Positions 1-9,823 are shown, counted from the stretch's first letter. The stretch is 64,000 nt of DNA from Mycobacteroides saopaulense (GCF_001456355.1 NZ_CP010271.1:2418001-2482000), one strand, 5' to 3'. Numbers and translations are program-made. Notes: a model not told the origin generated them from the letters alone.

Positions 1-495
1 GCGGTGGTTGACGCCGCCGCCGGCGCGAACTGCGTATTTCTGCAGGAGTCGCAGCCCCGGAAGGGTTTTGCGAGTGTCTCGGATCTGCGCCTTGGTGCCG
101 TCCACCGCGTCCACCCAGGCCGCGGTGGTGGTGGCGATACCCGAGAGATGACATACCAGATTGAGCATGGTGCGCTCGGCGGTCAGCAGATCGCGGGTGG
201 GCGCGGACACGGTGAGCAGCGGCGCACCGGTACCAACTCGAGTGCCGTCTGCCAGACGATTCTCGACTCGATAGTTCCCCGGGCCCACGACCTCGTCCAG
301 CACGATGAGGGCGATATCGACCCCGGCGACCACTCCACCGGCACGGGTCACCATCGAGGCGGTGCATTCGGCGTCGGCCGGCACGGTCGCCTGGCTCGTG
401 ACATCCGGGCCGTACCGCAGATCCTCGGCAAGAGCGCGCTGCACCACCGAACGTGCCTCGGCGAGTTCAGATTCCGTCAGAGTTTCGGTCAACAT
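1..495 (-). CDS. nadC: Nicotinate-nucleotide pyrophosphorylase (carboxylating), N-terminal part, cut by window edge
   Basis: NadC converts quinolinate and PRPP to nicotinate mononucleotide, the last step of de novo NAD precursor synthesis in the cytosol. The 165 visible codons start [14 protein letters not shown] and reach the substrate-binding segment RDTRKTLPGLR followed by KYAVRAGGGVNHR, which is typical of the family; the catalytic barrel continues outside the window. The ATG overlaps the TGA of nadB by 7 bp, so translation is probably coupled and nadA-nadB-nadC form one operon. The family is about 285 residues, so roughly 60% is present. Only the left edge makes this partial; no frameshift is seen. 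Confidence 0.96.
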   Translation of the reverse strand, partial: MLTETLTESELAEARSVVQRALAEDLRYGPDVTSQATVPADAECTASMVTRAGGVVAGVDIALIVLDEVVGPGNYRVENRLADGTRVGTGAPLLTVSAPTRDLLTAERTMLNLVCHLSGIATTTAAWVDAVDGTKAQIRDTRKTLPGLRLLQKYAVRAGGGVNHR

Positions 496-2048
496 GGCAC
501 TCCCGACGGTAGCGCAACCTCGCATCCACCGGCGGCGCGGCGCACCGGAAGACTCACGGCAAACTGCGGATCGGTCACCGGCCAGTCCGCGCGGGCATGA
601 CACCCGCGAGACTCCGTGCGTGCCGAGGCTGCGGCAACAACCGCGGCAGCGGTAAGGGTGAGCGCGGCGTCTTCCACCTCCTGTGGCGTGGAGGCTGGTG
701 CCACACGGCCCGAACACAGCTCGGCATCGAGCATTCCGAGTCCCTCGGCGTCGCGGAGCACCGACGCCCATTGGGTCATTGCCGTCTGCAACCGCCGCCG
801 ACTCAGACGCGGTTGCGCGCGATCGCGGTCCTCGATGACGGTAGACCGGCCGGCCACCGCTGCGGCGGACTCCCCCGCACGCCTGCCCACCACGAGACCT
901 TCCAACAAACTGTTGGAAGCCAACCGATTCGCTCCGTGCATGCCGGTACGTGCGACCTCTCCGGCCGCGAACAGTCCGGCCACCGCGGTCTGCCCGGAGG
1001 TATCGGTGACAACGCCACCACAGCTGTAATGGGCGCCCGGCACCACCGGAATGAGCTGGACCGCGGGATCGATTCCGGCCGTCGCACACGCGGCAGTGAT
1101 GGTCGGGAATCGACCCGCGAAGTTCTCGATGCCGCGTGCGTCCAGGTACACGCAGTCGTCCCCGGTATCGCGCAGCCTGCGGGCGATGGCGCCGGCCACG
1201 ACATCGCGCGGTGCCAGGTCACCGAGCGGATGCACGCCACCGGTCACCGAATCTCCCCGAGCATCGACGAGGATGGCCCCCTCGCCGCGGACCGCCTCGC
1301 TGATGAGCGGCCGGCATCCGGTGGCTTGCGGGGTGTGCAGCATCGTCGGGTGGAACTGGATGAACTCGATATCGGCCACGGGTACACCGGCACGCAATCC
1401 CAGCGCGATCCCGTCTCCGGTGGACCCCTCGGGATTGGTGGTGGCCGAATACAGATGCCCCAGGCCGCCGGTGGCCAGCACCACGGCACCCGTTCTGATC
1501 ACCCCCAGGCCATCGCAGTTCCCGACGAGAACACCGCCGACTCCATCGGTTCCGGTCAGGATGTCGTAGACCACGTGGCTGCGCCGGATGTCCAACATCG
1601 CCGCAGCATGATCGAGGGCGCGCTGCACTTCCGCGCCGGTCGCATCACCGCCTGCATGGATGATGCGGCAGGTGCTGTGCCCACCCTCACGCGTCAATGC
1701 CCACTGCCCGGAGCGTGTTTCATCGAATCGTGCGCCGTCTGCCACCAGATCGCGTACCGCGCGATAACCGTCGGACACGATTGAGCGCACCGCTTCGGCG
1801 TCGCACAGACCGGCCCCCGCCGCCAGCGTGTCCCGGACGTGCGCCTCCACGGAATCCTCCGTATCCGGCAACACCACCGCGATACCGCCCTGCGCGAAGT
1901 GCGTGGCAGTCGCACCTATCTTGCTGAGCACCACGACCCTTCGGCCACGTCTGTGTGCAGCTAGCGCGGCCGCCAGACCGGCGACACCCGCGCCGACGAC
2001 GACCACATCTGCATCAGTGCTCCAGGTGGTCCCCGCCGGCAACGTCAT
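489..2048 (-). CDS. nadB: L-aspartate oxidase
   Basis: NadB oxidises L-aspartate to iminoaspartate, which NadA condenses with dihydroxyacetone phosphate to quinolinate. The 519-residue product has the FAD dinucleotide fold near the N terminus ([20 protein letters not shown]), the family segment [24 protein letters not shown] in the middle and [14 protein letters not shown] near residue 350. I chose the ATG at 2048 (MTLPAGTTW) because it overlaps the nadA TGA as ATGA; the reading frame stays open about 50 codons upstream, but that extension is low-complexity and overlaps nadA. It sits between nadA and nadC in one operon. Confidence 0.96.
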   Translation of the reverse strand: MTLPAGTTWSTDADVVVVGAGVAGLAAALAAHRRGRRVVVLSKIGATATHFAQGGIAVVLPDTEDSVEAHVRDTLAAGAGLCDAEAVRSIVSDGYRAVRDLVADGARFDETRSGQWALTREGGHSTCRIIHAGGDATGAEVQRALDHAAAMLDIRRSHVVYDILTGTDGVGGVLVGNCDGLGVIRTGAVVLATGGLGHLYSATTNPEGSTGDGIALGLRAGVPVADIEFIQFHPTMLHTPQATGCRPLISEAVRGEGAILVDARGDSVTGGVHPLGDLAPRDVVAGAIARRLRDTGDDCVYLDARGIENFAGRFPTITAACATAGIDPAVQLIPVVPGAHYSCGGVVTDTSGQTAVAGLFAAGEVARTGMHGANRLASNSLLEGLVVGRRAGESAAAVAGRSTVIEDRDRAQPRLSRRRLQTAMTQWASVLRDAEGLGMLDAELCSGRVAPASTPQEVEDAALTLTAAAVVAAASARTESRGCHARADWPVTDPQFAVSLPVRRAAGGCEVALPSGVPC

Positions 2049-3073
2049 TCTCCGCCGCCGGGTTGTCCGATCTCGATCATCCGCTGAACACTGCGCCGCG
2101 CCAACCGGGCTGTCTCGGGGTCCACGTGCACCTCGTCGCGACCTTCGACCAGACACCGCAGCATGGCCGCGGGCGTGATCATCTTCATGTACGTGCACGA
2201 AGCCCGGTCGTTGACCGCCAGGAAGTTCACGTCGGGGGCCGCCTTGCGCAGCTGGTGCAACATGCCGACTTCGGTGGCCACCAGCACTTCACGTGCACGG
2301 GTTTCGCGCGCCGCGTCGAGCATGCCGCCGGTCGAGAGGATCTTCACCCGATCATCGGGCACGGCCCCCTCGCCCGCGAGATACAGCGCCGATGTCGCGC
2401 AGCCGCATTCGGGGTGCACAAACAGCTCGGCATCCGGGTGCGAACGCGCCTGACCGGCAAGTTCGTCACCGTTGATGCCTGCGTGCACATGGCACTCGCC
2501 CGCCCAGATCTGCAGATTTTGCCGACCGGTGACGCGCTTGACGTGTGCGCCGAGGAACTGGTCCGGGCAGAACAGCACCTCCCGGTCCGGGTCGATCGAC
2601 GCGACCACGTCGACGGCGTTCGAGGACGTGCAGCAGATATCGGTGAGCGCCTTCACGGCCGCCGTGGTGTTGACGTAGGACACCACGAAGGCGTCGGGAA
2701 ACTCGGCCTTCCAGTCCCGCAGCTCGTCGGCGGTGATGGAATCGGCAAGTGAGCATCCGGCGCGCTGATCCGGGATCAAGACCGTCTTGTCCGGGCTCAG
2801 GATCTTCGCCGTCTCCGCCATGAAGTGCACGCCACAGAACACGATGGTGTCCTCGGGGGCCTCGGCCGCGATTCGCGAGAGCGCCAACGAATCGCCGACG
2901 TGGTCGGCTACGTCCTGAATCGCAGGCAGTTGGTAGTTGTGCGCGAGCAAGGTGGCGCCGCGCTGATCGGCAAGCCGGCGGACCGTCTCGGCCCAGCGGG
3001 CATCGCCCTCGACCCCGGTGTATCCACCGGGACCGTCGATCACACCGTCAAGTACTACGTCAGCTGCGGTCAT
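2045..3073 (-). CDS. nadA: Quinolinate synthase
   Basis: NadA is the iron-sulfur quinolinate synthase that condenses iminoaspartate with dihydroxyacetone phosphate. The 342-residue protein (close to the mycobacterial size) has the repeated-domain signatures [39 protein letters not shown] and VHPECGCA; the cysteines in these are the expected cluster ligands by family knowledge. The ATG at 3073 follows a GAGGAGGC ribosome site. It opens the nadABC operon. The palindrome at 3133-3155, 60 bp upstream, is the likely NrtR operator, so transcription should respond to NAD status through the divergent regulator. Confidence 0.96.
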   Translation of the reverse strand: MTAADVVLDGVIDGPGGYTGVEGDARWAETVRRLADQRGATLLAHNYQLPAIQDVADHVGDSLALSRIAAEAPEDTIVFCGVHFMAETAKILSPDKTVLIPDQRAGCSLADSITADELRDWKAEFPDAFVVSYVNTTAAVKALTDICCTSSNAVDVVASIDPDREVLFCPDQFLGAHVKRVTGRQNLQIWAGECHVHAGINGDELAGQARSHPDAELFVHPECGCATSALYLAGEGAVPDDRVKILSTGGMLDAARETRAREVLVATEVGMLHQLRKAAPDVNFLAVNDRASCTYMKMITPAAMLRCLVEGRDEVHVDPETARLARRSVQRMIEIGQPGGGE

Positions 3074-3132
3074 GGCCGCCTCCTCGCGCCTCGGGTCTCG
3101 GTCGAGCGCCGGGCCGGGCTTGGACGACCGAG

Positions 3133-3155
3133 GTTTTCGACTTATGATCGAAAAC
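3133..3155. promoter_or_regulatory. NrtR operator in the nadA/nrtR divergent promoter
   Basis: A perfect inverted repeat GTTTTCGA-n7-TCGAAAAC lies between nadA and the divergent NUDIX regulator. NrtR proteins bind 20-23 bp palindromes in front of NAD genes, and the position fits repression of both directions. A -10 hexamer TATGAT at 3143-3148 on the plus strand lies inside the spacer. Confidence 0.8.
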
Positions 3156-3851
3156 GTGGTCCATACTAGCACCGAACACGAAGTGTTAGCCGTGGTGTTC
3201 CAAGTGCGTCACTTTGGCGACAATCAAACGCCCGAGCTTGCCGTGCTGCTGTGGCAGCGCGCGCTGGAGCCACACCAGGGCGCCTGGGCCCTTCCCGGCG
3301 GCCGGGTGCGCACCGACGAGGACCTCCCCTCGTCCATCCGGCGCCAACTCGCCGAGAAGGTGGACGTGCGTGAGCTGGCCCACCTCGAACAGCTCGCGGT
3401 GTTTTCCGAACCGAACCGGGTACCCAGTCCGCGCACCATCGCCTCGACGTTCCTCGGGCTCGTCCCCTTCCCCGCCACACCCGAGCTCCCTGCGGATACC
3501 CAGTGGCACCGCGTGAGCAGCCTGCCGACGATGGCTTTCGATCATCACGTGATGGTCGCGCACGCACGCACCCGACTGGTGGCCAAGATGTCCTACACCA
3601 ACATCGGATTCGCCTTGGCGCCACAACAATTCACGCTCTCCACGCTGCGGGACATCTACTGCGCGACACTCGGATATCCGGTCGATGCCACCAACCTGCA
3701 ACGGGTGCTGGTGCGGCGCGGCGTACTGACACCGACCGGGACCACCGCACGATCGGGCCGCAGCGGCGGCCGCCCGGCAGCGCTCTACCGATTCACCGAT
3801 GACCGGTACCGCGTCACCGATGAATTTGCCGCACTGCGACCTCCCGGCTGA
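3156..3851 (+). CDS. nrtR: NrtR-type NUDIX transcriptional regulator of NAD synthesis
   Basis: The product (231 residues from this start) has an N-terminal NUDIX-like fold ([23 protein letters not shown]) with a degenerate NUDIX box, then a C-terminal winged-helix domain ([34 protein letters not shown]). That architecture defines NrtR, which senses ADP-ribose or NAD-related ligands and represses nadABC; the M. smegmatis homologue has been shown to do so. The start is uncertain: an ATG at 3144 is in frame but lies inside the operator and the -10 hexamer, whereas GTG 3156 sits 7 nt after TATGAT and would give a leaderless transcript. Corresponds to Rv1593c by position. Confidence 0.9.
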   Translation: MVHTSTEHEVLAVVFQVRHFGDNQTPELAVLLWQRALEPHQGAWALPGGRVRTDEDLPSSIRRQLAEKVDVRELAHLEQLAVFSEPNRVPSPRTIASTFLGLVPFPATPELPADTQWHRVSSLPTMAFDHHVMVAHARTRLVAKMSYTNIGFALAPQQFTLSTLRDIYCATLGYPVDATNLQRVLVRRGVLTPTGTTARSGRSGGRPAALYRFTDDRYRVTDEFAALRPPG

Positions 3852-3915
3852 CCCGACTAGCCTCTTAGAGTCTTCTTAGGGTAAGAATGCCAGGGACCTT
3901 GAAGGGAGCGCACAC

Positions 3916-5238
3916 ATGGCACCCCACGACCTGGCGATTTCCGGTGACGTCAAGTGGATCGGCGAAGCACCTCATCAGGAGCTCGTGCGCGGCGCGCGGC
4001 CCTTGCTGCCCACCGAGGATCCGTTCTATCTCCCACCCCTGGGCTTCGAACACGCCGCCCCCGGCACGGTGCTGCGCACCCGCGATGTCGAAATGGCGTT
4101 CCTCGGCCTGATCCCCCAGCGTTTCGCCGCCACTCAGCTGCTGTACCGCAGCAATGACCTCAATCGGCAGGCCGACGCTGCGGTAACGACCGTTCTCATG
4201 CCCGAGCACACAGACCCGGCCACACCGACACCGATCGTGTCGTACCAATGCGCAATCGACGCCGTCACCGACCGCTGCTTTCCCTCGTACGCACTGCGAC
4301 GGGGTGCACATGCACTAGGCTCGTTCGCCCAGCTGGAACTGCTCCTGATCGCCGCGTTGCTCGCCCAGGGCTGGGCGGTTTCCCTTCCCGATCACGAAGG
4401 TGTCGACGGCATCTGGGGTGCCCCCGAGGAACCCGGATATCGCACCCTCGACGGACTTCGGGCCGCACTGAACTGCGACAGGCTGGGGCTTTCCCGGCGG
4501 GCACCGATCGGACTCTGGGGCTACTCCGGCGGAGGCCTTGCCACCGCATGGGCCGCCGAGGTCAGCGCCGACTACGCCCCAGAGCTCGAGATCGCCGGGG
4601 CGGTACTCGGCTCTCCCGTCGGCGATCTGGGCCACACCTTCCGCCGCCTGAACGGCGGGCTGTTCGCCGCGCTGCCCGGTCTTGTCGTCGCGGCGCTTTC
4701 ACATGTGTACCCGGGCCTTGAACGCGTGATCGAAGAGCACGCGACGCCCAAGGGCAAGGAATTCCTCGGACAGCTCGAAGAGATGCCGACCTTCCGTGCG
4801 ATCGCGTCCATGGCCTTCAAGGACATGGACGACCTGGTGGATCAGCCGCTCGACCAGCTCCTCGAGACACCCGAGGTACAGCACGTCTTCGACAGCACCA
4901 AACTCGGTAAGACGGTGCCGACACCGCCCGTTCTCATCATTCAGGCCGTGCACGACGAGATCATCTCGACCTCGTGCATCGACGAGCTTGCCGACACCTA
5001 CCGCGGCGGCGGCGCCAGCGTGGCCTATCACCGCGATCTGCTCAACGAGCACATGCTGCTGCATCCGATGTCCGCACCCATGTCGATGGAGTGGCTCGGC
5101 GCACGGTTTAACGGCGAAGCGCTGCCGGCCGGACCGCGTCACACCAGCTGGCCGCTGGCATTCAGGCCGTCGACCTACCTCGGCCTGCTCAAGCTCGGCT
5201 GGATCAGCACCAAGGTGCTCGGCGGACGTTCCCTCTAG
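3916..5238 (+). CDS. Secretory-lipase-family alpha/beta hydrolase (Rv1592c-like)
   Basis: A 440-residue alpha/beta hydrolase of the LIP family. The nucleophile elbow is GYSGGG with Ser at about residue 204; the acid and base candidates are Asp in VHDEIIS and His in [10 protein letters not shown]. No clear signal peptide is visible, as in its M. tuberculosis counterpart Rv1592c, a lipase-like protein next to nrtR. GGGAG precedes the ATG by about 8 nt. It follows nrtR on the same strand with a 64-bp gap that contains its own TA-rich promoter-like stretch. Likely an acyl-ester hydrolase; the substrate cannot be told from sequence. Confidence 0.88.
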   Translation: MAPHDLAISGDVKWIGEAPHQELVRGARPLLPTEDPFYLPPLGFEHAAPGTVLRTRDVEMAFLGLIPQRFAATQLLYRSNDLNRQADAAVTTVLMPEHTDPATPTPIVSYQCAIDAVTDRCFPSYALRRGAHALGSFAQLELLLIAALLAQGWAVSLPDHEGVDGIWGAPEEPGYRTLDGLRAALNCDRLGLSRRAPIGLWGYSGGGLATAWAAEVSADYAPELEIAGAVLGSPVGDLGHTFRRLNGGLFAALPGLVVAALSHVYPGLERVIEEHATPKGKEFLGQLEEMPTFRAIASMAFKDMDDLVDQPLDQLLETPEVQHVFDSTKLGKTVPTPPVLIIQAVHDEIISTSCIDELADTYRGGGASVAYHRDLLNEHMLLHPMSAPMSMEWLGARFNGEALPAGPRHTSWPLAFRPSTYLGLLKLGWISTKVLGGRSL

Positions 5239-5244
5239 CGCAGC

Positions 5245-5784
5245 TCAGCTGTTCAGTGCGGCGATTGCCGCTTCCACCGCGGTCTTCTTGACCTGTCGAT
5301 GTGCGCGGTCGGCATACTCGATGGTGCAATCCGACAGTCCGCCCAGTGCGACTGTGGCCCGGATCATCTGAGCTGCCGACGGCTTACTGCCCGCGAGCAG
5401 TCCGATCAACTGGCGCCGCCAGTCGATCATCCACTCGCCCAACTCGAGCTGCCCCATGGTCGCCAGATCACGCACGATGATGCCCAACACAACCCGGTGG
5501 GCCCAGAGCACATCGAAGTAGTCCTCCAGCAGTTGACGCGTGTCGGCCGAACCGCCGGCGGCGGCCAGAAACTCCTCAAGGTCATCCACCATCGGCCGGA
5601 CGATGCTCCGGACTAGGTCATCGCGTGATGAGAAGTGATAGTAGAGAGCGGGTTTGGTGATCTGCAGCCGTGCCGCGATGTCTTGCAGGCTGGTGTTGCG
5701 CAGTCCGTTCTCCGCGAAGAGGTCGCGGGCGACCGCCTGGATACGCTCCCTCGTGCTCGTTGCCGGGAGTGCTTCAGAGACCAT
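5245..5784 (-). CDS. TetR-family repressor of the divergent FAD monooxygenase
   Basis: A 179-residue TetR regulator: the N-terminal helix-turn-helix domain (TRERIQAVARDLFAENG, TSLQDIAARLQITKPALYYHF) is followed by a ligand-binding domain with no recognisable ligand signature. ATG 5784 (MVSEALPA) is chosen; an in-frame ATG at 5835 would lie within the operator. It is divergent from the monooxygenase at 5864, and the 79-bp gap holds two matching palindromes, so it should repress itself and the enzyme and be released by an aromatic or tetracycline-like inducer. It converges on the lipase with a 6-bp gap. Confidence 0.92.
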   Translation of the reverse strand: MVSEALPATSTRERIQAVARDLFAENGLRNTSLQDIAARLQITKPALYYHFSSRDDLVRSIVRPMVDDLEEFLAAAGGSADTRQLLEDYFDVLWAHRVVLGIIVRDLATMGQLELGEWMIDWRRQLIGLLAGSKPSAAQMIRATVALGGLSDCTIEYADRAHRQVKKTAVEAAIAALNS

Positions 5785-5804
5785 CGCTCGATCGTAACCG
5801 CTGA

Positions 5805-5852
5805 CTTTCCGATCGGTAAGCAGTATGCTCGACATACTTACCGATCGTTAAG
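5805..5852. promoter_or_regulatory. Double TetR operator
   Basis: Two near-identical palindromes, CTTTCCGATCGGTAAG (5805-5820) and CTTACCGATCGTTAAG (5837-5852), lie 32 bp apart centre to centre, about three helical turns. Together they also form a larger inverted repeat (GATCGGTAAG at 5811 with CTTACCGATC at 5837). They fill the gap between the TetR gene and the monooxygenase; the second abuts the monooxygenase ribosome site AAGGGGA. Confidence 0.85.
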
Positions 5853-5863
5853 TAAGGGGACGT

Positions 5864-7087
5864 ATGCGAGTACTCGTGTCGGGGGCAAGCGTCGCGGGCC
5901 CTACCGTGGCCTTTTGGCTGGCGCGCTACGGGTTTGAGGTCACCGTCGTCGAGCGTGCCCCCGGTCCGCGCAAATCGGGCGGGCATGCCGTAGACCTCTT
6001 CAAACCCGCGATGGACATCGTCGAAAAGATGGGCATTCTGGACCCGATCGAGGCGCACCGGGCCGGCACCGAAGTTCTGTCGATACACCGAGACGGCAAG
6101 CCGGACCTGATCGATCTTCCCGAGGTGCTGATCTTTTCGGCGGTATCACAACGCCACGTCGAGATCATGCGCGATGACCTCAGCGAGATCCTTTACGGCG
6201 CGGGCTCATCGAACGCGGAGTACATCTTCGGCGATTCCATCGCCTCCCTCACCGAAGACGATGCCGGTGTACATGTCACATTCGACAGCGGGCCCGAGCG
6301 CACATTCGACCTCGTGGTCGGCGCCGACGGGCTGCACTCGAACGTCCGCACCCTGGCGTTCGGACCGGAATCTGCCCATTCGCATTGGCTCGGAGAGTAT
6401 CTCGCGGTCGCCTCGATACCGAACTATCTCGATCTCAGCGATAGGGCACTGATGTACCCGCAGGTCGATCGGATGGCGGGGATATACAGCGCCGCGCAGC
6501 TCCCGGATGCGCGGGCGTTTTTCCTCTTTCGCACCCCTGAGCCCTTGGAGTACCACCATCGCGATGTGCAGCGACAAAAGACACTGCTGCGCGAGGCGTA
6601 CGCGGACGTCGGCTGGGAGGTACCGCGAATGCTCGCGGAGGTGGACACCACCGATACCTTCTACATGGACTCCATCACCCAACTGCGCATGACCACCTGG
6701 TCCAAGGGCCGAATCACACTGGTCGGCGACGCCGGGTACTGCCCGGGCCCCGCGGTGGGTGGCAGCACCAGTCTGGCAGTAGTCGGCGCGTACGTACTCG
6801 CCGGGGAAATCGCGGCTGCCGCAGGTGATCACATACGCGCTTATCCCGCGTACGAAGCGGCTCTTGGTGACTACGTTGGCCGCAGCCGTCAGCTCGCGCT
6901 CACCGCGTCATCCACCCTGGTTCCCACAAGCTCCCTCGGTCTGTGGATTCTGGTTCACGGCGCACGAATCCTCGGTCATTTGCCACCACCGCTGGCCCGC
7001 GCCGCATCCCGGTGTGTCGCAGCACGCCGGGTGAATATCCACGACCTGTTCACTCCCCGCGATTACCAGGACCTGATCCGCTCCTAG
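5864..7087 (+). CDS. FAD-dependent monooxygenase, TetX-like
   Basis: A 407-residue class A flavin monooxygenase (PF01494). It has the FAD-binding GASVAGPTVAFWLARYGF near residue 4, the internal VVGADGLHSNVR, and the GDAGYCPGPAVGGSTS motif that contacts the FAD pyrophosphate. The family hydroxylates aromatics and includes TetX enzymes that inactivate tetracyclines. M. abscessus has a described tetracycline-degrading MabTetX with its TetR repressor in the same direction; here the pair is divergent, so this is more likely a paralogue, and the substrate is unknown. The start has AAGGGGA 5 nt upstream. Control by the divergent TetR is strongly implied. Confidence 0.88.
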   Translation: MRVLVSGASVAGPTVAFWLARYGFEVTVVERAPGPRKSGGHAVDLFKPAMDIVEKMGILDPIEAHRAGTEVLSIHRDGKPDLIDLPEVLIFSAVSQRHVEIMRDDLSEILYGAGSSNAEYIFGDSIASLTEDDAGVHVTFDSGPERTFDLVVGADGLHSNVRTLAFGPESAHSHWLGEYLAVASIPNYLDLSDRALMYPQVDRMAGIYSAAQLPDARAFFLFRTPEPLEYHHRDVQRQKTLLREAYADVGWEVPRMLAEVDTTDTFYMDSITQLRMTTWSKGRITLVGDAGYCPGPAVGGSTSLAVVGAYVLAGEIAAAAGDHIRAYPAYEAALGDYVGRSRQLALTASSTLVPTSSLGLWILVHGARILGHLPPPLARAASRCVAARRVNIHDLFTPRDYQDLIRS

Positions 7088-7247
7088 CACATTAGCCATG
7101 GTTCGGATCAACAAGAGCCAGAACGTCATTGGCTGCCACGGCTGTCGGGTTGCTGAACGACACCGCCTGACAAGGGATGCCACGCACCCGCCCGCACACC
7201 ACGTACGCTGACGTCCGGGTCGCCACAAATGAACACATAGGAGTGAG

Positions 7248-8840
7248 ATGGACCGGACCGCCAATCCCTTGTTCAAGGCGGGTATGGCCGCTATCACCGC
7301 GACCGCCCTGGTCATCGCGCCTGCCGTGTCTCCACCCACGCGGCAGGCGATCTCGCTGCCCGATATCCGATCCACCGCCGTGCGTCTGAGCTCCTTTGCC
7401 TTCACGCCATCGACCGCGCAGGCACCGCCGAGTCCCCTGCCCGCGCTCACACTTCCGCTGTTGTCGGCCGCGCCCGGCGTAGCAGCCGCGCCCGCCACCG
7501 TGCCTCGGATGACACCCACCGCCTTGCCCGCCCCTTCGGTACAACAGCGCAGCGCAGCGGCTCAACCCCTTGCCCCCGCGGCGTCTTCCTCCGGCGCGGC
7601 CGCCGCAGCGGCCACCGGGCCGACCGTCGCCAACGCCATCACCAACGGCATCGACCAGGCGTACCAATTCATCCAGTATTGGGTCGATTATGGCGTGGAC
7701 CTCGCGCAGTGGGGCGCCGGGTTCATCCCCGTGATCGGGGGACTCGTGAGTGCGCAGATCGGCATCGTCTACGACAACCTGGTGCGGCCCATCGCCAACA
7801 GCTTTGTCTACAACCTCGTCGACCCGATCATCAACGACCCCAGCTTCTCCAACATCGTCAACTCGTTCGGGCGGTTCGGCAGCGACATCGTCAACTCGGT
7901 CATCAATTTCGCGTGGGCGGAGGCCCGCTACTTCCTGCCGCCACTGCCACCGCTGCCCGGTTTGGCCCTCCAGGCGACAACAGATGCCGCCGGCGCGGTG
8001 CCCACCTCTGTTCACGATGCCCTGGCGCCGTTCACCAAGGCATTCCAGGACGCACAGGCACATTTCACCGCTGCACTAGGCCTGACGAAGACCGACCAGA
8101 AACTAGCTACCGCCGAAAAGTCCGGCGCAGCAGTGGAAACCAACCCAGACGTCGCCAAGGAAACCGCGAAGGAAGACGGCAGGGCAGCGCAGACAGATGC
8201 CGCCGTCAGCACCAAGGAGGCCGCGACAGCGCAGGGCGCCAAGGAGTCAGCCGAGGACAAAACGCCCGCCGGCGATAAGACAACACCCGGCGTGGACAAG
8301 GTAAAGAACACGAGCGACAAGTCGGCAGCGGATGGCAAGGACAAGATCGGCGAAGGCACCAAGGAATCTCCCAAAGACCCCGCCAAGGACGCCACACCGC
8401 CGGCCGCGGTAGCCGACACACCGAGCCCTTCCGGCAAAGCAGCCGGCGGCACCAAACCCGCCCAGGACGCTTCCGGGGCGGTGAGCGTGGACAAACCGGA
8501 CAAGATCGTGAAGTCGAAGGTTTCTACCACCGCCAGCACAACCGAACATGGCGCGGTCAGCGCTCAGGGGACCGTCCGCGGCCCCATCTCGCAGACGACG
8601 ACCGGAGGGAAGTCCGACGCGGCCTCGGAATCCAGGAAAACGGATACCAAGAAAACGGATACCAAGCCGTCCAACACCAAGCCGTCGGAGTCCGCGTCAT
8701 CCGACCCCAAGACTTCCGGCGTGAAGTCACCGAGCAGCACCTCGACACACGACTCGGCAAGCAAGTCGTCCGGCTCAACCGGTAGCTCGTCCACATCCGG
8801 CGGTGGGGCTTCCAAGTCCGGTGGTGGCGGTCACGACTAG
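7248..8840 (+). CDS. Secreted PE_PGRS-like protein with low-complexity tail
   Basis: A 530-residue protein of unknown function. An N-terminal hydrophobic segment (MAAITATALVIAPAVSPP) suggests export. An Ala/Pro-rich linker leads to a conserved block at about residues 130-245 (YQFIQYWVDYGVDLAQWGAG, IGGLVSAQIGIVYDNLVRPI, and a closing LPPLPPLPG) that recurs after PE-type N termini in many mycobacterial surface proteins. From about residue 270 the protein is Lys/Asp/Thr/Ser-rich with repeats such as KKTDTK and ends in a Ser/Gly run, so it is probably disordered. AGGAG precedes the ATG. The TAG overlaps the LysR gene TAG as CTAG. No PE domain is seen. Confidence 0.75.
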   Translation: MDRTANPLFKAGMAAITATALVIAPAVSPPTRQAISLPDIRSTAVRLSSFAFTPSTAQAPPSPLPALTLPLLSAAPGVAAAPATVPRMTPTALPAPSVQQRSAAAQPLAPAASSSGAAAAAATGPTVANAITNGIDQAYQFIQYWVDYGVDLAQWGAGFIPVIGGLVSAQIGIVYDNLVRPIANSFVYNLVDPIINDPSFSNIVNSFGRFGSDIVNSVINFAWAEARYFLPPLPPLPGLALQATTDAAGAVPTSVHDALAPFTKAFQDAQAHFTAALGLTKTDQKLATAEKSGAAVETNPDVAKETAKEDGRAAQTDAAVSTKEAATAQGAKESAEDKTPAGDKTTPGVDKVKNTSDKSAADGKDKIGEGTKESPKDPAKDATPPAAVADTPSPSGKAAGGTKPAQDASGAVSVDKPDKIVKSKVSTTASTTEHGAVSAQGTVRGPISQTTTGGKSDAASESRKTDTKKTDTKPSNTKPSESASSDPKTSGVKSPSSTSTHDSASKSSGSTGSSSTSGGGASKSGGGGHD

Positions 8841-9757
8841 GCGCCGCGCGACACTACCCGGTTGACAACCGCCTGCGAGAAGTTCTGGAGCAGAAAGTCG
8901 TTGAGGCGCCGAGTGGGTGCCGAACGAGCGGTGCTCCCCCACGCCAGTGCGATGGAACGGCGATAGTCGCCACCGACGATCGTTATTTCGCGTATACCCG
9001 GCACCGCGCGATCGTCGTGCGGCAAGAGTGCGATGCCGAGACCTCGACTGATGAGCTCCCGGATGGTGCCGAATTCGGTGACCTCGATGGCGATGTCCGG
9101 GATGTATCCCGCGTCGCGGCACCATGTTTCGGTGAGCTGCCGAAGGTTGTAGCTGGGCGGGTTCGCGATGAAGGTCTCCCCCGCCAACTCGTCGAGCCGC
9201 AATTCGGCCGCGTCGGCGAATCGGTGTTCCGCGGGCACCGCGATACGGATGTTCTGAGTGCCGATCATGCAGTGCGGCAAACGTTCTGGAGGAGGAATCA
9301 CCACGGCGAGGTCGAGGTGCCCGGTCAGCAGCTCCGCGCCGAGTTCGATCCCGTGTGCCTGCTTGAGGAGCACACGGATGCCGGGATGCCGGTGGCGGAA
9401 AGCGGCGAGGAGATCTGGGACGTGACCCGATCCCATCGTGAGGGGAAATCCGAAACGCACAGTCCCGTGCTCGGGATCCACATCGCCGGTGAGCTCGGCA
9501 AGGGTGTGGTCGAGTTCGGCCAGGGGCTCACGCGCTCGGGCAGCGAGGCGATGCGCCTCCGGGGTGAGGCGCACCGTTCGGCCGTCGTGAATCAGCAGCG
9601 GGACACCCAGCGTCGCCTGTAGCGCGTGAATCCGCCGACTCATCGACGACTGCGGCATCTCCAGCGCCAGCGCGGCCTGAGTCATATGGCCGTCGTGTGC
9701 GGCGAGCTCCACCAAGGCGCGCAGCTGCGGTGCCAGCTGCGATGTCCATTGATCCAT
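8837..9757 (-). CDS. LysR-family regulator divergent from mqo
   Basis: A 306-residue LysR regulator. The winged helix is at residues 8-66 (ALVELAAHDGHMTQAALALE, SSMSRRIHALQATLGVPLL) and the effector domain follows (GTVRFGFPLTMGSGHVPDLL). ATG 9757 (MDQWTSQL) is chosen because upstream sequence is intergenic. It is transcribed away from the malate:quinone oxidoreductase gene, with an LTTR-type palindrome in the 66-bp gap, so it probably regulates that enzyme and itself. The co-inducer is not evident. Confidence 0.9.
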   Translation of the reverse strand: MDQWTSQLAPQLRALVELAAHDGHMTQAALALEMPQSSMSRRIHALQATLGVPLLIHDGRTVRLTPEAHRLAARAREPLAELDHTLAELTGDVDPEHGTVRFGFPLTMGSGHVPDLLAAFRHRHPGIRVLLKQAHGIELGAELLTGHLDLAVVIPPPERLPHCMIGTQNIRIAVPAEHRFADAAELRLDELAGETFIANPPSYNLRQLTETWCRDAGYIPDIAIEVTEFGTIRELISRGLGIALLPHDDRAVPGIREITIVGGDYRRSIALAWGSTARSAPTRRLNDFLLQNFSQAVVNRVVSRGA

Positions 9758-9779
9758 TATCGGATCGTACTCTGCAAAA

Positions 9780-9801
9780 CATTCATTGGACGGAATGAAT
9801 G
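9780..9801. promoter_or_regulatory. LysR-type operator between lysR and mqo
   Basis: CATTCATT-GGACGG-AATGAATG is a perfect 8-bp inverted repeat with a 6-bp spacer in the divergent gap. Its size and A/T-flanked symmetry suit a LysR recognition site. Confidence 0.65.
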
Positions 9802-9823
9802 CCCCGGGTGGATGGTGAACGAC

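Noticed and set aside
5864..7087. Naming the monooxygenase tetX
   Set aside because: The known M. abscessus tetX has its repressor in the same orientation; here the pair is divergent and the substrate cannot be read from sequence.
7092..7190. Minus-strand tail reading SFSNPTAVAANDVLALVDPN before a stop
   Set aside because: It looks protein-like for about 30 codons but upstream becomes the antisense of the PE_PGRS-like gene; too short and unsupported to call a remnant.
9626..9823. Longer mqo start within the lysR gene
   Set aside because: The extension is antisense to lysR and has no homology; the conserved FAD fold begins shortly after ATG 9824.
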